Below are positions 34,705-43,864 of a stretch of 64,000 nt of DNA, piece by piece. Below the pieces are notes generated by a model. That model did no database searches. It was given only the letters and a program-made list of their open reading frames with translations, and was not told where the DNA came from. Source of the DNA: Acinetobacter guillouiae CIP 63.46 (GTDB lineage: Bacteria > Pseudomonadota > Gammaproteobacteria > Pseudomonadales > Moraxellaceae); contig NZ_KB849281.1 of NCBI RefSeq assembly GCF_000368145.1, positions 259,712-323,711 of the forward strand, written 5' to 3'. Position numbers and translations under genes: made by a program. Within the stretch, counting starts at the first letter, position 1, and every line of letters starts with the position of its first letter.

Positions 34705-36537
34705 TTATACAAGTTGATTGTGTAAATAAGATTGATACAACTGATAGTAAGATTGTTGCTGTTGAATCAGTTGTTCATGAGAACCTTGTTCCACTACAGC
34801 CCCATTCTCAATCACCACAATTTTGTCTGCTTCTTGAATGGTACTTAAGCGATGTGCGATCACAATACAGGTTCTATTTTTACATAAGCGTCGAAGGGCA
34901 TATTGGATTTTCTGTTCCGTATAAATATCAATCGCAGAGGTCGCTTCATCTAAAATTAAAATTTTAGGATCAGCCAAATATGCACGTGCGAGACAAACAA
35001 GTTGGCGTTGCCCATGACTTAAATTTTTTCCGAGTGTTCCAACTTCAGTAAAATAACCATGAGGAAGCTGTCCTAGAATATCATCTGCACCAAGTTCTTC
35101 AATCGCCTGAATCAGTTGTTGATCTGTAGCTTCGGGTTGAATTAAACGTAAATTGTCTAAAATTGTGCCGCTAAACAAGACATTGTCCTGTAAAACAATA
35201 CTGACATTTTGTCTTAAACTGTCCAGATGGATATCCTGTATCGGATAACGGTCTAAGAAAATCCCCCCCTGCTGAGGCTCATAAAACCGTGTCAGTAACT
35301 GAACGATCGTACTTTTACCATGACCTGTAGGCCCTACGATCGCAACCACCGTTCCAGCGTCGATCTCTAAATCAAAATTTTGTAAAACAGCTTTGGTGGT
35401 ATAAGCAAAATCTACAGACTGAAAACGAATATGCCCGTTAAGTTGCCCTAATTTCAAAGCATGTGGTGCATCTTGAATGCTAGATTGGGTATCTAAAAGT
35501 AGAAATATCCGTTGTGCACACGCTGCACCATTGGCATAACGCTCAAATAAGTCGGTCAATTCCTGTAAAGGTGCCAAGAATAAAAACACATAAAAAATAC
35601 TTTCGGCAAACTGTCCAATACTGATGACACCTTCACTATAAGCATAACTTCCAATCACAATAAAAACCGCGGTTGCCACTGTCGAAAGCAATCCAGTAAA
35701 TGGGGCAAACCAGCTGGTCCGCTTACTTCCATAAATAATAGAATCATTAAAATCTTTTAAGAGCTGCTGATAGCGCTGTTGATTGGTTTCACTATAATTC
35801 AATTGCTGAATAATTTTGGCGCCATTTACCGTTTCAACCAAATGTGCAGTAAATCGACTGCGTTCTTCGGCAACCCGTCCCCAATGCCGTTGTGATGACT
35901 TTTTAAATATTGCAGTCATTGTCAATAAAATCGGCAAAGTTGCAAATGAACACCAGAAAAATGGGGGATAGATATGCCACAAAAGCAAAGATGCTAATCC
36001 GCAACGTAAAATCGCAGAAAGTAGTTCAGGTGGTCCTTGTATCAATACTGGTTCTAAAGTATCGACATCACGATCCGCTCGTGAAATAATTCGGCCGGCT
36101 TTAGTTCGATCAAAATAACCAATATTTAAAGCTTGAATATGTTGAAATAATGAACGTCTTAGATCATTAATGACGCTTAAAGCCGCTTTTCCAGACAAGT
36201 ATTTTGATATACCCGCTAATCCAAAACGACACACCCAGCTGAATGCCAGAATAGCAATTGCTATAAAAAGTACTGGCTGATACAACACCAGTTTCCCTGC
36301 CACTTGCTGAAATCCAGAATCTAAAATGTACTTGACTGCCCATGGACGTACAAAGATGCTCAGCACTTGTAAGATCTCTACTGAGATCATGGCTAGAATT
36401 AAATAACGAATCGGATAAAGCAAAGGAATGAGTTTTTTTAACATTCCGCGATGTAGCGCGGTTTTTGCTAAGTTTTCTTCGATCTGCAGATCAGAGATTT
36501 TCGTCAGCGGTCGGAAATTTTTAACCGTGGTATTCAT
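34705..36537 (-). CDS. ABC exporter half-transporter B (catalytic-type nucleotide site)
   Basis: A 610-aa fused membrane/ATPase protein with six membrane helices in residues about 30-320 and an ATPase domain after about 370. Walker A is GPTGHGKST and Walker B ILILDEATSAID is canonical, but the signature reads LSHGQ instead of LSGGQ. That is the expected partner of the degenerate protein encoded just upstream: together they form one active and one inactive ATP site, as in MdlAB, BmrCD and TM287/288. ATG 36537 overlaps the previous stop (ATGA) with AGGAG upstream; the 19 longer codons were discarded. Probably exports a toxic sulfur compound or desulfurised product (inference). Confidence 0.87.
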   Translation of the reverse strand: MNTTVKNFRPLTKISDLQIEENLAKTALHRGMLKKLIPLLYPIRYLILAMISVEILQVLSIFVRPWAVKYILDSGFQQVAGKLVLYQPVLFIAIAILAFSWVCRFGLAGISKYLSGKAALSVINDLRRSLFQHIQALNIGYFDRTKAGRIISRADRDVDTLEPVLIQGPPELLSAILRCGLASLLLWHIYPPFFWCSFATLPILLTMTAIFKKSSQRHWGRVAEERSRFTAHLVETVNGAKIIQQLNYSETNQQRYQQLLKDFNDSIIYGSKRTSWFAPFTGLLSTVATAVFIVIGSYAYSEGVISIGQFAESIFYVFLFLAPLQELTDLFERYANGAACAQRIFLLLDTQSSIQDAPHALKLGQLNGHIRFQSVDFAYTTKAVLQNFDLEIDAGTVVAIVGPTGHGKSTIVQLLTRFYEPQQGGIFLDRYPIQDIHLDSLRQNVSIVLQDNVLFSGTILDNLRLIQPEATDQQLIQAIEELGADDILGQLPHGYFTEVGTLGKNLSHGQRQLVCLARAYLADPKILILDEATSAIDIYTEQKIQYALRRLCKNRTCIVIAHRLSTIQEADKIVVIENGAVVEQGSHEQLIQQQQSYYQLYQSYLHNQLV

Positions 36538-38357
36538 GCTTGAATCTCCTGTTGCGCTTTCTGAAATCCCATCAACTCCCGATAAAATCCGCAATGCTGG
36601 AGCAATTCTGTGTGGCTCCCTTGAGCAAGAATTTGTCCCTGATCTAATACGATAATGCGATCTGATAAAGAAATCGTGGTCTGTTTATTTGAATTGATCA
36701 GGATGGTTCTTTTGAGCTGATTTTTATTGTCAGCCAAGCCTGATAAACGCTGTAACACCTGTTTTTCTGTAGTGGAATCTAAAGCACTGGTTGAATCATC
36801 AAGCGCCAAGATTGGCGAGTTTTTTAAAATTGACCGTGCCAGTGCAATCCGTTGTTTTTGCCCTCCAGATAAGGTGACTCCCTTGTCCCCTATTCGTGTC
36901 TCCAGACCAGCATCGAGTCGCTGTAATAGTTCAGATGCTGAAGCCAAATGCAACGCATCTCGCATCTCCTGTTCAGTCGCATCCTGTTTGGCTATTTTTA
37001 AGTTATCCGCCAAGGTTCCTGAGAAAAAGAAATTATCTTGCGGAATAATCTGAACCATATGACGTAAGTTAACCAAACTAAGATCTTTAAGATTGAGCCA
37101 ACCGCGTTGATCTGAACCAATCCAGACCTGCCCTGCGGTTGGATCGATAAAACGATTGAGCAAGTTCATCAGTGTGGTTTTACCCGCTCCAGTTTTCCCT
37201 ACAATGGTGACGATTTCACCTGCTCGGAATTCAACATTACACTGTTTTAAAATATACTTTTCTGTGTTTCGATCCTGAAAACTGACATTTTCCAGTCGAA
37301 TATTTAAACCTTCATCCCCATCAGCATCCACTTGTAGTGGCAAAGCATGTGCAGCATCTACAATTGCCGATTTCTCATCTAGCATTTGCCATATTCGAGT
37401 TGCCGATGAACGTGCATCTGCAAAAATATGTAAGACCTGTCCAATACTTTCAATACGAAACACCAATAAATTTGCCATAAGTACAGCAGCCACAAATTGC
37501 CCAATCTGTAATTGATTTTGTCCAATTAAGTAACCACCAAACCCAATCACCCATAAGTAAGAACAGGCAATAATCATTTGAGGAATCGGTAAGCGTTGTG
37601 CACTGGTGCGAATGGTTTGAATGGAATGACGAATAAAGCTATCAACTGCAGCATCAAAACGTTGTAAGAGCTTTTCCTCAAGTTGAAAGGCTTTGACCAC
37701 TCGAATGCCATTGACGCTTTCAGCCAAAGTATCACTGACTTTTTCATAGGCATAGGCAACTTGATGATCCAGCACCACCAACTGATTGGTCAGTTTAAAC
37801 AGCACTGCTAGGCCTAGAAAAATAAAAATAAGCGGGACGATCCCCAACCAAGGATGATACCAACACAACAATCCGACTGTTGCGGCGACCACTAGACTGG
37901 ATTCAAACACTTGTCGCCAAAAATTAATTAAAGCTTCTTTTAATTTATCTGAATCTCGGGTGGTTCTTGATAAAACTTCACCTAATCCGTGTTTCCAGTG
38001 CCATGAAACATCTAAATGCTGGACCTGACTAAAGATTCTTTCTCTTAAAATACTTAACAATTGCTGTCCAATCGTCAAGGCACTTAAACCCGCTAAATAT
38101 TGAATAATGGCACGAAGTAAAGCGATACTCGTCAGTAGAATAAACCAAAACCACGGATTTAACGGATCTGTAAAAGCATGCTGAAATAAACTTTCAGTTT
38201 GGCTGTGTTTTAGCGTATCAATCGCATGTCCGATTGAATATTGCTGTAGTGCTAAGCCAAAATTGGCAAGGACAAATAATGTTGCCGTCAATACAAAGCG
38301 AAATGGCATAAAACGATATAAGGCCAAACTTCGCAACAGTGGATAATTTTTAAACAT
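36534..38357 (-). CDS. ABC exporter half-transporter A (degenerate nucleotide site)
   Basis: A 607-aa type IV ABC exporter subunit with membrane domain at residues about 18-310 and ATPase after about 345. It has Walker A GKTGAGKTT and signature LSGGQKQR, but Walker B reads ILALDDSTSALD, with Asp in place of the catalytic Glu, a known mark of the degenerate half of heterodimeric exporters. It overlaps the partner gene by 4 bp. It has a sigma-54 promoter and shares an enhancer with the divergent DszB-like gene, so it is part of the sulfur regulon rather than a general drug pump. Confidence 0.87.
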   Translation of the reverse strand: MFKNYPLLRSLALYRFMPFRFVLTATLFVLANFGLALQQYSIGHAIDTLKHSQTESLFQHAFTDPLNPWFWFILLTSIALLRAIIQYLAGLSALTIGQQLLSILRERIFSQVQHLDVSWHWKHGLGEVLSRTTRDSDKLKEALINFWRQVFESSLVVAATVGLLCWYHPWLGIVPLIFIFLGLAVLFKLTNQLVVLDHQVAYAYEKVSDTLAESVNGIRVVKAFQLEEKLLQRFDAAVDSFIRHSIQTIRTSAQRLPIPQMIIACSYLWVIGFGGYLIGQNQLQIGQFVAAVLMANLLVFRIESIGQVLHIFADARSSATRIWQMLDEKSAIVDAAHALPLQVDADGDEGLNIRLENVSFQDRNTEKYILKQCNVEFRAGEIVTIVGKTGAGKTTLMNLLNRFIDPTAGQVWIGSDQRGWLNLKDLSLVNLRHMVQIIPQDNFFFSGTLADNLKIAKQDATEQEMRDALHLASASELLQRLDAGLETRIGDKGVTLSGGQKQRIALARSILKNSPILALDDSTSALDSTTEKQVLQRLSGLADNKNQLKRTILINSNKQTTISLSDRIIVLDQGQILAQGSHTELLQHCGFYRELMGFQKAQQEIQA

Positions 38358-38392
38358 AAAAATAAAACAACAACTAAAGATCTATAGCTCAC

Positions 38393-38408
38393 TGCGAGAT
38401 CTATGCCA
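38393..38408 (-). promoter_or_regulatory. sigma-54 promoter of the ABC exporter genes
   Basis: Minus strand TGGCATAGATCTCGCA, with GG and GC 12 bp apart, 36 bp before the start. TCGC instead of TTGC makes it the weaker of the set. Confidence 0.7.
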
Positions 38409-38510
38409 AATTTTTCAAAGGCATAAATATTTTAATCCACTGTTTTATATTATTTTTTTAAAAAACATGTTTGATGAGATGTTTGATTTAAAACATCCGC
38501 ACTTGTTATC

Positions 38511-38544
38511 TGTTGTTATTGCAACAATATTTGATATATCAACA
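38511..38544. promoter_or_regulatory. tandem putative enhancers (UAS) between divergent sigma-54 promoters
   Basis: TGTTGTTATTGCAACA (38511-38526) is a strong copy; ATTTGATATATCAACA (38529-38544) next to it keeps mainly the right half. They lie about 105 bp from the leftward promoter and 55-75 bp from the rightward one. Confidence 0.75.
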
Positions 38545-38595
38545 TCATAAAAATAGATATTAAAAATATATTTTAAATATCAACAAGTTAAACAA

Positions 38596-38611
38596 TGGCA
38601 TCAATATTGCT
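38596..38611 (+). promoter_or_regulatory. sigma-54 promoter of the 38644 DszB-like gene
   Basis: TGGCATCAATATTGCT, with GG (38597-38598) and GC (38609-38610) 12 bp apart, 33 bp before the start codon. Confidence 0.88.
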
Positions 38612-38643
38612 TTAAAGCATTCAAATCACAACAGGATGTCACA

Positions 38644-39699
38644 ATGACAACACTTCAAACGCAACCATTGAATACACTTTGGTATACACGCTGTCCAGTT
38701 CCTACAGGGCTTGGAATCTCGATTCAAAAAGGCTGGCTAAAAGAAAAATTTATTGAGCAACAAATTGAAATTAAATCAATTCGTGAATCGAACTCAAAAG
38801 AGGTTCGTAACTCACATTTTAACCATACCCTTGCCAATTCAGTTCGGCATGGTGGCAGTATTCCTGCAATTTGGGCATATGCTTCTGGACAAAAAACTAA
38901 AGTCATCGGTTTATCTTGGGCAGATGAAGTTCAATTACTGCTGACTCGATATGATTCCCAAATTAAGACGGTTGAGGATCTAAAAGGTAAACGCTTTGGA
39001 CTCCCACTGAATCAAGATGCCATCATCGATTTCTCTCGTGCTCAAGCCATTCGCGGTTTAGAAAATGCATTAAAAACAGTAAATCTTAAGGTCAGTGATC
39101 TGGAACTGGTGGATTGTCTGCGTGCTGATATATTAGTGGCGCAACAGCAAAATCATACCGAAGAAAATGATGCGAGTTTCTTTAGCAATCGTAATAAACT
39201 GAGCGCAAGTGCAGAGATTGTGGCTTTAATCAAAGGGGATGTCGATGCCATCTTTTTAAAAGGCGCACATGCAGCACAAATTGCCCATGATTTTGCCCTG
39301 CATACCATTATTGATATTGGTTCACATCCCGACCCTATCCTACGTTCAAATAATGGTACCCCTCGAACACTAACTGTGGATGAAGATTTTCTATCGCAAT
39401 ATCCACAACAAGCTCAATCCATCGTCGATGCGGTTTTACAAGCTGAACAATGGGCGCATGTGCATGCAGATGAAACTCACCGCTATCTGGCTAAAGAATG
39501 TAATAGCAGTGAACAATGGGTCCATGCAGCTTATGGCGCAGATGCACATCTCAAGCTGAATACCAATTTTGATGAAACATCGATTATTGCCTTACAAGAC
39601 CTTAGTGACTTTCTCTATCGCTGGAAGTTTATTCCAGCTCAAATCAATGTTCGTGAATGGCTAGCACAAGACATTGCTATTCATGCACAAGTGGCTTAA
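38644..39699 (+). CDS. DszB-like desulfinase / binding-protein-fold enzyme (1)
   Basis: A 351-aa protein with the fold of SsuA-type binding proteins but no signal peptide, so cytoplasmic. It keeps the active-site pattern of DszB, the aryl-sulfinate desulfinase of the 4S pathway: RCPVPTG with Cys17 (DszB Cys27), His58 in SHFNH (DszB His60) and Arg68 in RHGGSIPA (DszB Arg70), with the same 10-residue His-Arg spacing. A C-S lyase acting on a sulfinate is therefore likely. Automatic annotation would probably call it an ABC substrate-binding protein. Monocistronic, under a sigma-54 promoter, paralogous to the 48557 gene. Confidence 0.78.
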   Translation: MTTLQTQPLNTLWYTRCPVPTGLGISIQKGWLKEKFIEQQIEIKSIRESNSKEVRNSHFNHTLANSVRHGGSIPAIWAYASGQKTKVIGLSWADEVQLLLTRYDSQIKTVEDLKGKRFGLPLNQDAIIDFSRAQAIRGLENALKTVNLKVSDLELVDCLRADILVAQQQNHTEENDASFFSNRNKLSASAEIVALIKGDVDAIFLKGAHAAQIAHDFALHTIIDIGSHPDPILRSNNGTPRTLTVDEDFLSQYPQQAQSIVDAVLQAEQWAHVHADETHRYLAKECNSSEQWVHAAYGADAHLKLNTNFDETSIIALQDLSDFLYRWKFIPAQINVREWLAQDIAIHAQVA

Positions 39700-39713
39700 C
39701 AATACGAAAAAAT

Positions 39714-39740
39714 AAAAGGTTGTCGTGATGACAACCTTTT
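39714..39740. terminator. bidirectional terminator between convergent genes
   Basis: AAAAGGTTGTC-gtgat-GACAACCTTTT, an 11-bp perfect stem followed by ATTTTT, lies 15 bp after the DszB-like stop. On the minus strand the stem is followed by T-rich sequence, so it can also end the leftward operon. Confidence 0.88.
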
Positions 39741-39900
39741 ATTTTTCAGCTTCCAAATTTAAGGCATCGCCTATACAAAAGCTTCTGACTATTCTCAACG
39801 CACAAAACGCTGCTTCTCACCGAAAAAAATATGCGATTAAGTACTGCCTCAAACAGTTGTGGATGAGGTTTCCGAATAGCATATTTTTGTCGAACTCAAA

Positions 39901-41169
39901 TTATGACTTAAATTTGGTCACATTTTCAGCCTGTTTCTTTAAAAGCACAGAGTTATATTCACCAGGTGGAATATTATTTAAATAATAATTTCCAACATGA
40001 TATAAACGCCAACGAATCGGATCATGTGTGGTATGTGTACGAGCATTACGCCAGAAACGATCTAAATTCCATTTTGACAAAGTAGAGCTTGCTCCAAGTA
40101 AGCCAAAAATTTCACTGGAAATTTTCAAAGATGCATGGTCTGACTGACTCCGTGTGGCAGCCACAGATAAAATCAATTCAGTTTGTAAGGCTTCATCTTC
40201 CAGATTGGTTAAATGTTGCTCAAAAATCGCTGCTGAGCGATCTAAAAGTGCTTCTGCTGAACGGACCAAAACTGCAAACTCACCAATTTGCTTAATGATA
40301 TGCGGTTCCTGTGTCGGGGAGTCGACGCCACTTTCCACCCAAGGACGAGCATTCTGTTGCAAATAATCAATTCCCCCTTCAAGTGCACCTTTGGCAATAC
40401 CTGTATCCATAGCTGCATGCAAAATCTGAGGCCAAGTTAAACCTGTGCGTAGCACTGTCCCTAAACCACCAGTATTGCGCTTGGCAACATAGCGTTCATC
40501 GACAACAACATCTTTAAAATTGACTGTGCCACTGACACTATTGTTTTGCCCCATTGCATCCCAATCATCGAGCAGTTCTACCCCATGCGTATCACGATGA
40601 ATCAAGATCGAAACAGGTCCATCATCACTGCCTGCAAATAAAGAGATCCACTCGGCCAATAAAGAGCCTGTGGAATAAAATTTACTGCCATTTAAGATTA
40701 ACTGCCCTTGTGAATTTCTTTCTACACGAGTCTTATGCTGAAATTTATCTTTTCCGCCCACTTCTGCGAGTGCATTGCCTAAACGTTTACCACTCAATAC
40801 ATCACGCAATAATTGATCGCGAATATCATCCTCATAACCCGTTAAAATTCCTCGAAACATGGTGAAATGAATTTGTAGAAGTTGCCCCACACCACCATCT
40901 GCAGATGAAATGATCTTTACCACATTGACCAATGTGGTAATACTCGCACCTAAACCACCAAATTGTTGAGGAACAATAATCGCTGTCAGACCTGCTTCTG
41001 AAATTAAGCGGGCCTGTTCATAAGGAACACTTTTGTTATATTGAGGATCTTGAGCAAATTCAGTCAGTTGTTTTGCTACTGCCTCGGCAATATCCAATGC
41101 TTCTTGTTCACTTTGAATATGTCTTATACTGCCCAATTCTAAAAAATTGTGTTGCTGAATATCGTTCAT
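39901..41169 (-). CDS. SfnB/DszC-like acyl-CoA-dehydrogenase-fold flavin monooxygenase
   Basis: A 422-aa protein with the acyl-CoA dehydrogenase fold: helical N-domain, middle beta-domain (residues about 130-240, AEVGGKDKFQHKTRV, NGSKFYSTGSLLAEW) and helical C-domain. The C-terminal FWRNARTHTTHDPIRWRLYHVG is the mark of the SfnB/DszC group, which oxidises sulfur compounds with reduced flavin, rather than dehydrogenating CoA esters. DszC makes sulfones in the 4S pathway. It is the last gene of the long leftward operon starting at 49615, 26 bp after the fused ATPase gene. Its substrate may be what the operon imports. Confidence 0.83.
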   Translation of the reverse strand: MNDIQQHNFLELGSIRHIQSEQEALDIAEAVAKQLTEFAQDPQYNKSVPYEQARLISEAGLTAIIVPQQFGGLGASITTLVNVVKIISSADGGVGQLLQIHFTMFRGILTGYEDDIRDQLLRDVLSGKRLGNALAEVGGKDKFQHKTRVERNSQGQLILNGSKFYSTGSLLAEWISLFAGSDDGPVSILIHRDTHGVELLDDWDAMGQNNSVSGTVNFKDVVVDERYVAKRNTGGLGTVLRTGLTWPQILHAAMDTGIAKGALEGGIDYLQQNARPWVESGVDSPTQEPHIIKQIGEFAVLVRSAEALLDRSAAIFEQHLTNLEDEALQTELILSVAATRSQSDHASLKISSEIFGLLGASSTLSKWNLDRFWRNARTHTTHDPIRWRLYHVGNYYLNNIPPGEYNSVLLKKQAENVTKFKS

Positions 41170-41195
41170 TTTAACTCCGGAAAATCTCTTGTTTT

Positions 41196-43013
41196 TTATG
41201 CACAGATACGCTGTGCTGTAGTCTTAAATAAGCTGGGTGCATGTGTGAGCAAAGTTTTGGTATACGCATGTTGCGGATGACTCAGTACTTGATCGGTTTC
41301 ACCGTATTCCACCAGATGGCCATTTTTTAAAACGGCAACTCGATCAGCAATTGCTCGAACTACCCCAAGGTTATGGGTCACAAAAAGTAAAGTTACGCCT
41401 TGCTTTTGCAGTTGTTGCAACAGTTTTAAAATAGATGCTTGTACTGACACATCTAAAGCAGAAGTAATTTCGTCGCAAATCAAAACATCAGGCTGACATA
41501 ACAGCGCTCGTGCAATCGCTACACGTTGCCGTTCTCCGCCAGATAAATCTCTTGGGTAGAGTTCTTGAACCTGTGGAGGAAGCGATACTTGTTGAAGTAC
41601 CTGAACGACCTTTTGTTGAGTTTCTTGCTGAGATGTAGCAAAAAAGTGCTGAACCACTTTAGTAAGTGTCTGTCCTATGGTATGTGCTGGATTCAAGGCT
41701 TTATATGGATTTTGAAAGATATACTGCAGTTTATGTCGTTGTGTTAACTGACGTTTTTGTCCCTGCAAGGACAATACTTCATCTGCTAAAATCACCTGAC
41801 CTTCTGCATTTTCATTCAGTCCTGCAATCACTCTAGATAGTGTGGTTTTACCTGAACCAGACTCCCCGACTAAGGCCAAACATTCTCCACGCTGTATTTG
41901 AAAAGAAACATCGAAAAGTGCTTGTTGCTGGCCATACCAAGCATTGATATGTTCTACTTTAAGCAGTGCCTGTTGATCTGTTTTTAATTCAATCAGATGC
42001 GGATCAAGCTCTTGAAAATTGATCACACCCACTTCATCCCAATGATGACAAGCAACAAAATGTGGATCAACTCCTTGAGATAACAGGGTTAATTTCGGTT
42101 GCTGTTGATGACATAATTCGCTAGCGAAAGTACATCTGGCGGCAAAGGCACATCCTGTTGGACGGTCATTCGGTGAGGGTGCATGTCCTTCGATGGGGGA
42201 TAAATATTTACGAATCGACACATCGGGAATGGCATTGAGTAAACCTTGAGTATAAGGATGTTTTGGCGTTTCAAATAACTGGCTTAATGCAGCATCTTCT
42301 GCAATCTGGCCTGAATACAGGACGATTACGCGATCTGCAATATCTTTCACCACAGTCAAATCATGTGATACATAAATTGCTGCAACATTATATTCGCGAC
42401 ATAATTTACGAATAATATTTAGCACTAAAGTTTGGGTTGTAACATCCAATGCTGTTGTCGGTTCATCCAAGACAATTAAGCGAGGCTGTAACAAAAATGC
42501 CAATGCTAATAAAATCCGTTGTTGTTGCCCGCCGGAAAGCTGATGAGGATAGCGTTTTAAAAACACATCATCCTGAGGCAATCCCACTTCATCTAAAATT
42601 TTAGCAACTCTATGATTTCTTTCACTACTGGATAAGCGTGATTGATGGACTTCTAATAACTCAAGTAGATGCTGTCCAATTGTTAATGCTGGATTTAGTG
42701 CCGTTCCCGGATCTTGGGCAACGTGACTGATTTTATAACCTCGAATTTGACGCAAGGCGTGGTCGTCAAGACTGAGGATATCTTGTCCATCCAGCGCAAT
42801 TGTGCCTTGAATAATTTTGGCACCATGTCGTGCATAGCCCAATAACGCACTCGACAATGTGGTTTTACCTGAACCACTTTCTCCCACCAATCCAAGGACT
42901 TCGCCCTCGTTTAAATGAAAAGAAATATTCGAAACCACATGATTGCCTGTGTTGACCAACGCCACCGTTAAGTCTTTTACCTGTAGTACCGTATTCTTTA
43001 AAATCTCTGTCAT
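41196..43013 (-). CDS. fused ABC transporter ATPase, Opp/Dpp type (two nucleotide-binding domains)
   Basis: A 605-aa protein with two complete ATPase domains. The first has Walker A GESGSGKTT near 44-52, LSGGQQQR and VLDEPTTALD; the second has GESGSGKTT near 380, LSGGERQR and CDEITSALD. Between them lies the oligopeptide-transporter C-terminal element with Cys motif (CAFAARCTFASELCHQQQP). It resembles GsiA/YejF, replacing separate DppD and DppF. It powers the two permeases encoded 2 bp upstream. Substrate may be a sulfur-containing peptide or thioether (context). Confidence 0.92.
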   Translation of the reverse strand: MTEILKNTVLQVKDLTVALVNTGNHVVSNISFHLNEGEVLGLVGESGSGKTTLSSALLGYARHGAKIIQGTIALDGQDILSLDDHALRQIRGYKISHVAQDPGTALNPALTIGQHLLELLEVHQSRLSSSERNHRVAKILDEVGLPQDDVFLKRYPHQLSGGQQQRILLALAFLLQPRLIVLDEPTTALDVTTQTLVLNIIRKLCREYNVAAIYVSHDLTVVKDIADRVIVLYSGQIAEDAALSQLFETPKHPYTQGLLNAIPDVSIRKYLSPIEGHAPSPNDRPTGCAFAARCTFASELCHQQQPKLTLLSQGVDPHFVACHHWDEVGVINFQELDPHLIELKTDQQALLKVEHINAWYGQQQALFDVSFQIQRGECLALVGESGSGKTTLSRVIAGLNENAEGQVILADEVLSLQGQKRQLTQRHKLQYIFQNPYKALNPAHTIGQTLTKVVQHFFATSQQETQQKVVQVLQQVSLPPQVQELYPRDLSGGERQRVAIARALLCQPDVLICDEITSALDVSVQASILKLLQQLQKQGVTLLFVTHNLGVVRAIADRVAVLKNGHLVEYGETDQVLSHPQHAYTKTLLTHAPSLFKTTAQRICA

Positions 43014-43015
43014 GG

Positions 43016-43864
43016 TTACTTTTCCTCAATCCGCGCTGCGGCACGCCCTACACCTTCAGCCAACACATTGGTTCCCAGCGCAAACAAAGCAATTAAAATC
43101 ACCGGTGCAAATACTGCCCACGGTTGAACCAATAACCCAGCACGATTTTCATTAATCATCAGCCCCCAATCGGCTGCAGGAGGTGCGATACCATAACCAA
43201 GAAAAGCCAGACCAGATAACATGCCAACAGCCCACGTCAACATCACCCCAAGATGAATTAATAAGGGTGTCAGCATATTGGGTAGGATTTCACGGAATAA
43301 AATATAGCTTTTCGAATAACCTAAAATTTTGGCGGCCTCTACATACTCTTGCTCAACCAAATTTAGCGCAACACTTCGTGCAAGACGTACTACCCCAGGA
43401 ATAAAAGCAATCGAAACAGTGAGCACAATCAGCCATGGCTCACGCCCTAACATCGAAACGATTAATAGCACTAAAATCAGATCAGGAAATGCCATAAAAA
43501 CATCGGTAAGCCAAGTCACAAACTGGTCAACTTTATCTCGTGCAAAAGCAGCCAATATGCCTAAACTGGAACCAATAATTAAAGCCACCAGACTGGCAGC
43601 GAGGGTCATCCAAATAATTGAAGCACCACCCGCTAATACACGGGACCAAACATCATGCCCAATATAGTCATAGCCAAGAAAAGCCTGTGCTTCAGGCGCA
43701 CCATAGGTCATACCCACTAATGCAGTTGGTTCAAAAGGAACCAGCACTGGGCCAATAAGCGCAAATATCAAAACTAAGCTTGTCACCACAAAACCAAAAC
43801 GGACTTGTCGCTCAGAAATCAAGGCTTTAAAAAACTTACGTTGATACCAATGAAGTGTACTCAT
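43016..43864 (-). CDS. DppC-like ABC transporter permease
   Basis: A 282-aa inner-membrane permease with an N-terminal helix (about 22-42), then the five-helix BPD_transp core and the coupling loop EYVEAAKILGYSKSYILFREILPNMLTPLL. The start overlaps the previous gene's stop by 4 bp (ATGA). It forms the channel with the DppB-like protein for the family 5 binding proteins. Confidence 0.9.
   Translation of the reverse strand: MSTLHWYQRKFFKALISERQVRFGFVVTSLVLIFALIGPVLVPFEPTALVGMTYGAPEAQAFLGYDYIGHDVWSRVLAGGASIIWMTLAASLVALIIGSSLGILAAFARDKVDQFVTWLTDVFMAFPDLILVLLIVSMLGREPWLIVLTVSIAFIPGVVRLARSVALNLVEQEYVEAAKILGYSKSYILFREILPNMLTPLLIHLGVMLTWAVGMLSGLAFLGYGIAPPAADWGLMINENRAGLLVQPWAVFAPVILIALFALGTNVLAEGVGRAAARIEEK

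Noticed and set aside
34653-34967. Rightward frame of 104 codons beginning beside the 34631 palindrome
   Set aside because: Most of it is antisense to the ABC exporter gene, and it has no ribosome site or domain.
38644-39699. Reading this protein as a periplasmic ABC binding protein
   Set aside because: It has no signal peptide, and the DszB Cys-His-Arg pattern is intact, so a cytoplasmic enzyme fits better. The fold is shared, so the family name alone would mislead.
39725-39985. Rightward open frame of 86 codons after the DszB-like gene
   Set aside because: It starts within the terminator stem loop and runs into the antisense of the 39901 gene, with no ribosome site and no recognisable domain.
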